A DNA stretch of 64,000 bases from Trametopsis cervina (Eukaryota; Basidiomycota; Agaricomycetes; Polyporales; Irpicaceae). Shown here piece after piece: positions 58,821 to 64,000 of this stretch. A program made the translations under genes and the position numbers. The stretch is taken from NCBI GenBank assembly GCA_022385755.1, contig MU278355.1, positions 252,974 through 316,973 on the forward strand, given 5' to 3'. The first letter of the stretch is position 1. The number at the start of each line of letters is the position of its first letter. The notes beneath the pieces were generated by a model. That model made no database searches. It was not told the origin of the DNA and saw only the letters and a list, made by a program, of their open reading frames with translations.

Positions 58821-61016
58821 TTAACGGTCCTCTGGGAGTACCGATCCTCTGGATGAGTGGGTTTTCGGGTAGGCGTGCGGCCTACATGCGTAGCATGTCA
58901 TTCGCTCGAGAACGGAGATGGGCGCATGGAATATTTCCTTTGTCGAGGCCCTCGGGCTTCTGGTATCAACACAGAGGTATTCTCTCTCCCATAACACATA
59001 CTGATTTCGCCTGCACCCTTTGTAAGGGGTAGTCAGTCGATGGTTAGAGCCTATGGCTACTTCACTGGAGGACTTCGCAGGCTGAATCTGCAAGCATCAC
59101 AGGATGAATATTCCCGAAATATGGGTTATGCGAGATTCGCCTGCACTCCAAATTTGACGCCCCCCTCATTCCGATACGCACTGTCCGATATCCGAAAGCA
59201 ACTCGTGCGTTATTAACGGTCCTCTAGGATTATAGGCCGCTTATGACATGCCATTCCCTAAATGAAGACGGGCGCAGGGACTGACACCTCACCTTTGCCG
59301 AGGCCCTAAGGTGTATTGTATCAGTACAGATGGATATCTCGTGATGCATCTATACGTACTTTTCGCATTCCATTTGCGAGGCGTGAGCTTATGGCTACTT
59401 TTCGATGGCATTCCGCAGCCTGGATCTACAAGCGTCACGGAGAGATGGAATATAATTGAAATATGGGTTATGCGAAACTCGTCTTCAACCTCCGACTGGA
59501 CGGCGCTCTCAGGCCCTCTTCACTCCAACACACGCGATGTCCTGAAGCAAGTCGTGCATTCTTGATACTGACGGCCCTCTGTGATTATAGACCCGTGGAT
59601 GAACAAGTTCATAGGTGTGACATACTGTCTCCTGGAAAATGGAGACGGGCGCAGCTTCGCCGGAGCCCTGAGGTTTCTGGTATCAGTACACATGGATCTC
59701 GCGTGATGGATATATACGTACCTTTCGGATTCTCCCTGCGTAAGGCGCAAGCTAGCGGCTACTTCGCTAAGTCATGCCACTGCAAGCGTCACGGAAAGAT
59801 GAATATATTCACGAAATATGGGTTGGGTGAGATTCATCTTCACCCTCGACATAACGGTCCGCTCAATTTCTCTTCACTACAACACGCACTATCCAGTTTG
59901 CTAAAGCAAGTTATACGTTATTGATGGTCCTCTCGGGTTAACGACCCTCCGGTTGAGCAAGTTTCCGGGTAGGCGTGCGGCTGCCAAGCGTGGCTTCCTG
60001 TCCGCTTGCAAAGGAGATGGGCGCAGGGATTATGCCCTTTGAGGACTCTTGCTTCAGTAATACAGTGCAGATAAATCTACCATCACACACACCTTTGGTT
60101 TACATGAATAAACCCAGAGATGGCAGGAGTTAGAAGATAGTCTGGATCTGCAATCATTAAAAAATGAATATTCCCGAAAAATAGGTTATGCGAGGTTCGC
60201 CTGTACCCCGACCTGATGGCCCCCTCACTTCAATACTCGCTGTCCGATATCGTAAAGCAAGTCATGCCTTATTAATGTTAGTGTCCGTCTTGGATTACCG
60301 GCTCCCTGAATGGTTAACGACCCTCTGAAATTATCGAGACCGTGGAGGAGCAGGTTTCCATGTGTAGCATGCTGTACCCTAGAAAATGGAGACGGGCGCA
60401 GCTTCGCCGGGGCCCTAAGGTCTATGGTATTAGTACAGATGGATCTCTCGTGATGCATACATACGTACTTTTCGCATTCTGCCTTTGTAAGGTGTGGCCA
60501 GACCTGGTGGTAGCTGGAGCTAGAAAATAGCTGGAGGTTATGGCCGCTTTGCTAAGGTGTGCCGCAGGCCGAATCTGCAAGCGTCCCGGAGAGACACATA
60601 TTCCCGAGATACGCGTCGTACGAGATTGATCTGTTCCCCCGACTCGACGATCCTCTCAGGTTGTCTTCACTCCAACACGCATCGTCCTATATCCAAAAGC
60701 GAATCGTGCATTATTATCCGTCCTCTGGGACTACCGACCGATTACGGCATGCTACTCGTTGGAGGATGGAGACAGGAACAGCTTTGCCGAGGCCCTGAAG
60801 TCGATGGTATCAGTACAAATTGATTTCTCGCGACGCATATGTACGTACGTACTTTTCGTAGACCCGGTCTGCAAGAGGACCAAGCAATAAACATATCCAA
60901 AACATTCCAAAGTACGAGAAACCCATCTGCATACCTCCACCCAACAATCCTCTCACCCACTCTCCCACACACCCGACATCGATAGCAAGCCTGAAAGCAA
61001 AATCATGCATTATTAC
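58821..61016. repeat. Degenerate tandem repeat array, six units of about 300-440 bp
   Basis: Six head-to-tail copies occur at about 58821-59210, 59211-59562, 59563-59918, 59919-60267, 60268-60709 and 60710-61016. Each unit opens with a version of ATTAACGGTCCTCT. It then has a GGAGA(C/T)GGGCGCAG word at 58915, 59264, 59640, 60013, 60387 and 60767, then CCGAGGCCCTGAGGT-like and GGTATCAGTACAGATGGAT-like words, a GTGATGCATA..TACGTAC stretch, a TGCGAGATTCGCCTG-like word, and a closing AAAGCAAGTCGTGC-like word before the next unit. Copies differ by many substitutions and indels, so the array is old or evolving freely. Reading frames in the units are broken and unequal. It lies between the stops of two convergent genes. 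I see no transposase, terminal inverted repeats or long terminal repeats. Confidence 0.85.
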
Positions 61017-61147
61017 ATCCATTCACATCCATACACAGCAACAAACTTATCAAGGAGAAACAAAGAAAGAAATGTCCGTTCCCGAAATATATATGCCGAT
61101 AAAAAAGAAAAAGGAACGAACGGGGTGGGTGGGTGCTCTATAGTGGT

Positions 61148-61190
61148 GTGGTGTGGGATGTGGTGTGGGATGTGGTGTGGGATGTGGTGT
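61148..61190. repeat. 12-bp minisatellite, about 3.5 copies
   Basis: The unit GTGGTGTGGGAT is repeated perfectly at 61148, 61160 and 61172, followed by a partial copy. It lies in the 3' flank of the NMN adenylyltransferase gene, directly after the large repeat array. Confidence 0.9.
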
Positions 61191-61281
61191 TCGTGTGTGG
61201 GGATTAAAGATTCTCCGCTAGATCGTACAACTTTGCTTTGCCTTTGCTTTGTGATTTCTTTCCTTGACGACGATACGACGG

Positions 61282-62321
61282 CTATGACGAGTTTGAACCA
61301 GAGCTCGAGCCCTCCCTCGTCTTCTCCTCCGTACGCCCCCTCTCCCTATCTCTCTCCCTCTCCTTCTCCGCGCCCCCACCCCCCGCCGACCCCGGCCCAT
61401 CATCCACATAAAGCCCATTCTCCTCAATATAATCCACAACGGGCATCGGCAGCAAATACCTCACCGACAGTCCCCTCCTCAAAAACAGGCGGACCTTGGT
61501 GGATGAGACATCGTTCTGGATGAGTTGGTGGATGAGATGGATGTTGTGCCGCCAGCGCGCGAGGTTGTCGATCGCTTGGTCCATGTCGGACCCTGCGCGC
61601 TCGACTATTAGGACGCCGTAGCGGCCGAGGATGTGGTCCAGCTGTGCGAAACAAATGCACGATCAGCGGCTGCACGGCGCTTGGAGAAGAGGGGTGGGCA
61701 GGGGAGGGACAGGAGCTTACATCGGGTTCGGACCAGACGCCGGGCTCGCTCATCGTCGCGATGAGGTCTGAGCCGGCGAGGAGCATGACGCGGACGTGCC
61801 GACGCTCGCCCGACTCTGTCGCGATGCCGCCGCGGACGGCGTTGATCTCGTGGTCGATGTGGTCGAGCACGACGGCGGTGCGCTGGTAGCTCTGGTAGGC
61901 TTCCCAGCCGTCGACCATCAGCCATGTCGACGTCTGTTCTGCGGCGAGGTTGCACATATGTACCCTACACGCACACCCATTCAATAGTAAGTAATAGCTA
62001 CAAGATTTTGTTTTGACGGAGAGGATGAAATGAATGGAGCGCTACCCACCGATGACTCGCCGCGAGCAGCCCAGGCTTCTTGTACTGGTCACTGACAGGA
62101 CTGAGGTATCCGCCCACGATCTCAAAATTGGTGCTCTGGCGCACATAGTCCTTCGCCATCTCGAACATGCGCAGATGGAGGTACGTCACGGGGCTGAACG
62201 AGCCGCACGCGACGAGGACGATCGGTTCTTTGGCGGCGTTGCGCTGCGTGCGCGCGAGGCGGTGGACCGGGAAGGAGTATCCGTCCGGGTAGCTGAACGC
62301 CGTCGAGGGGGCGGCGGCCAT
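61282..62321 (-). CDS. Nicotinamide/nicotinate mononucleotide adenylyltransferase
   Basis: Three exons (62321-62050, 61964-61721, 61641-61282) give 291 residues. The nucleotidyltransferase signature GSFSPVTYLHLRMFE (G-x-F-x-P-x-T/H-x-x-H) is at about residue 40, followed by VGGYLSPVSDQYKKPGLLAA. The middle exon has QTSTWLMVDGWEAYQ and VMLLAGSDLIATMSEPGVW. The last exon has DVSSTKVRLFLRRGLSVRYLLP, which holds the ISSTxxR-type ATP-binding motif. The enzyme joins NMN or nicotinate mononucleotide to ATP to give NAD+ or its deamido form, the final adenylylation in both de novo and salvage routes. The C-terminal 40 residues (EKERERDRERGRTEE then a Ser tail) are charged and disordered, beyond the conserved domain. 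MAAAPSTAFSYPDG is a suitable start. Confidence 0.93.
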
Positions 62322-63835
62322 CTCGTGCGTGCGCGAGGCCTGCTAGGTTGTGTGGTGGGTGCGTTGGGTGCGTTGGGAGCGCAGAGGCGAGGCGAAGCGG
62401 ACGAGAGGAGTCGGTGCGTGAAGTGAAGTGGGACGGTAAGAGGCAAATTATTATCAGGTCGGTCGGGCGGATGACAGCTTGCCGGCGGCATGGGGCTGAA
62501 GTCATCTGTTCCCACGCGTCTCTATGGCGGAACATGACTCTTTGCTGTCGGCCGTTAGGGCTGTTTGGTGGTGATGCGCGCATTGGGAGGATGCTGGATG
62601 GTGCGCAGTCTAGTTGGCTGGCGACGGTGGTCAGAGAGATAGAGATGAAGGCGTTGCTGGATGGGATAGATGATGTCGCAGATATCCATGCCAGCTATGC
62701 TCTGACGGCGGCTGCTGCCTGATTACATTTATTGGGCAATCTCAATCTGATCTGGCTAAGGTTGAACGTGCGCGAGGCGTGAAGAATGTCAAGCGTAGAC
62801 ATTGGTTGCGAGATTTCATGTTAGGTTTAGATCTCGCTAAAGGACCCTCAGAAGGGCTTTACGGAGTGTATTGGGCAATGTAGTCTCGGAGAATCTCTGT
62901 ATGGCGAGAAATCTAATCATTCAGCCCTACTGGGTACGACAGATAACTTAAGCAGCAGCGATATAACACGACACTGCATCTCATGTGCAAGAGCGATTTG
63001 GGATTTGGCCAGCCTGCGATGACCGTATAAACGACAGTGGAGCAGAAAACCAAGATATGATGGGATATTCAAATTGATCAAGGCAGCGAGGACCTCCCAG
63101 TCACGATGGGAAATTCTAGAAACATTCCGGCCCAAGAGACTGGTGCCTGGCCCTCTTTACATACCTACCATGCGTCGCTGCACCGAGAACTGCGAGGAGA
63201 GTTCGTTGTGACTAGACACGGTCGGGACGTGAGTGGGTAGAGGCACGGACGGACGGCTGCTGCCGAAAGCCACAGCTCCGACGAGGCGCGTGCGTCTTTT
63301 ACACCTTTCGTCTCTCATTCCACCGCACCCTCAATCCACCAGCCACATCGTCAAACGAGTCACAGCGCGATCGTTATTAAAGAGCAAAAAGCGAGGACGG
63401 CACCCCCCGAAATTGAGTATGATATTGACCGCACACGGCAGCTATCAGCATCCATACGGACGCACGCAAGCCTCCGCTGATAACCACACGACTCCAGCGC
63501 ATATGACCGTGCCTTACACCAGTACTACCGCCCCCTCGCCCTCAGCCACTCGAGCTTTTCTGCTACTAACCGCGCCCCATGCGTGTGCTATCGCCCAAGC
63601 ACGTTTGTTACCTGTTCACCCACCCACCCGCGGCAGCGGCAGAACTCGTCCTTCCGGACGATCTCCCCGAATGAACCGTCTTAGAGTGTGGTGTACCATA
63701 TGCTGCACCTCGTTCCAGGCGCCGGTACTTGAAAATATAACAGCCCCTCGCGAGTGCTGACTCGTGAGTCGATCTTCGTTCCTTTCTTCTTCTCCTCACT
63801 CACTCCCCCCGCTGCGAGTGTAGCTACACGAGAGG
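62322..63835. other. Divergent intergenic region, no gene seen
   Basis: This separates the NMN adenylyltransferase (minus) and the deacetylase gene (plus). Frames are short and unconserved. The 60 nt before the deacetylase ATG are strongly pyrimidine-rich (TTTCTTCTTCTCCTC), a usual fungal 5' leader feature. Confidence 0.45.
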
Positions 63836-64000
63836 ATGTCTTCGACTAATGGACTCATCTGCTTCACCAACTGTTTGCTGCCGCTCGAAGATGGCAGCCT
63901 CGTCGAGAAAGACTTGTGGATCGACGAGCGTCGCGGTGTCATACTAGACTCACAGGTTTGTGCTCCTATGCGTGTGTGCACGGATCGTGCATGTATGCTA
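63836..64000 (+). CDS. nagA: N-acetylglucosamine-6-phosphate deacetylase, first exon (runs off the right edge)
   Basis: Exon 1 is 63836-63955 (40 codons), followed by a GTTTGTGC donor; the rest lies beyond the window. The translation (LICFTNCLLPLEDGSLVEKD then LWIDERRGVILDSQ) matches the opening strand of the amidohydrolase GlcNAc-6-phosphate deacetylases of basidiomycetes, where FTNC..L..DG.L...DLW and a G-x-I-L-D turn are characteristic. The enzyme removes acetate from GlcNAc-6-P, so that chitin-derived sugar can enter glycolysis. The identification rests on only 40 residues with no catalytic residue in view, so confidence is moderate. Confidence 0.65.
   Translation, partial: MSSTNGLICFTNCLLPLEDGSLVEKDLWIDERRGVILDSQVCAPMRVCTDRACML

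Noticed and set aside
59463..59924. 153-codon plus-strand frame in the repeat array
   Set aside because: It spans a repeat junction and is not open in the other units, so it follows from the repeats and is unlikely to be a gene.
1..64000. CRISPR array, prophage, IS element or other prokaryotic defence system
   Set aside because: The window is eukaryotic nuclear DNA with spliceosomal introns throughout; no short regularly spaced repeats, integrase or transposase were found.

Overview
The window is nuclear DNA from a filamentous basidiomycete, most probably an Agaricomycete (mushroom or polypore relative). Introns are numerous and short (mostly 48-75 nt, GT..AG, a few GC..AG), and intergenic gaps are 0.1-1.9 kb. 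The gene set is typical of that group: BTB/POZ and F-box genes, a fungal 7-TM orphan family and a DUF7702-like membrane protein. I worked out exon boundaries by hand from reading frame, splice consensus and conserved protein motifs. Where coordinates are given exon by exon, the phases add up to an open frame with one terminal stop.

Layout, left to right. 0-6 kb: the 5' end of a BTB/POZ gene, an acidic low-complexity orphan and an F-box/LRR gene, all on minus. 8-13 kb: the mitochondrial succinate/fumarate carrier (Sfc1/Acr1) and the Fe-S DNA helicase Chl1/DDX11 (17 exons), both plus. 14.8-20 kb: a 3-hydroxyacyl/3-hydroxybutyryl-CoA dehydrogenase with 21-nt and 7-nt micro-exons (minus), a possible single-pass membrane protein, a peroxisomal adenine-nucleotide carrier (Ant1/PMP47-like, plus), then an F-box gene converging on it. 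21-23 kb: two tandem cyclase-family (KynB-like) hydrolase genes. 23.5-28 kb: a poorly defined gene, then ER glucosidase II alpha (GH31). 28-33 kb: a putative Sld7 replication protein and a 557-residue disordered orphan. 33.5-41 kb: a 7-TM fungal orphan, an LYR-motif protein, a Ser/Pro-rich orphan and geranylgeranyl diphosphate synthase. 41-50 kb: GCN1, about 25 exons. 50.7-55.4 kb: a DHA2-type MFS transporter, divergent from a mitochondrial-looking orphan, followed by an Mrx11-like protein. 57-64 kb: a DUF7702-like membrane protein, a degenerate array of six ~300-440 bp tandem repeats, NMN adenylyltransferase (NAD synthesis) and the first exon of GlcNAc-6-phosphate deacetylase at the right edge.

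Functionally these are mostly dispersed housekeeping genes. The only neighbours with an obvious shared pathway are the acyl-CoA dehydrogenase and the peroxisomal ATP carrier (fatty-acid oxidation). The two adjacent mitochondrial-looking genes at 53-55 kb are a weaker case. I found no CRISPR array, convincing tRNA or rRNA, autonomous transposon or biosynthetic cluster. The least explained items are the repeat array at 58.8-61.0 kb, the micro-exons at 15 kb, the duplicated cyclase genes and the 53.4 kb orphan.
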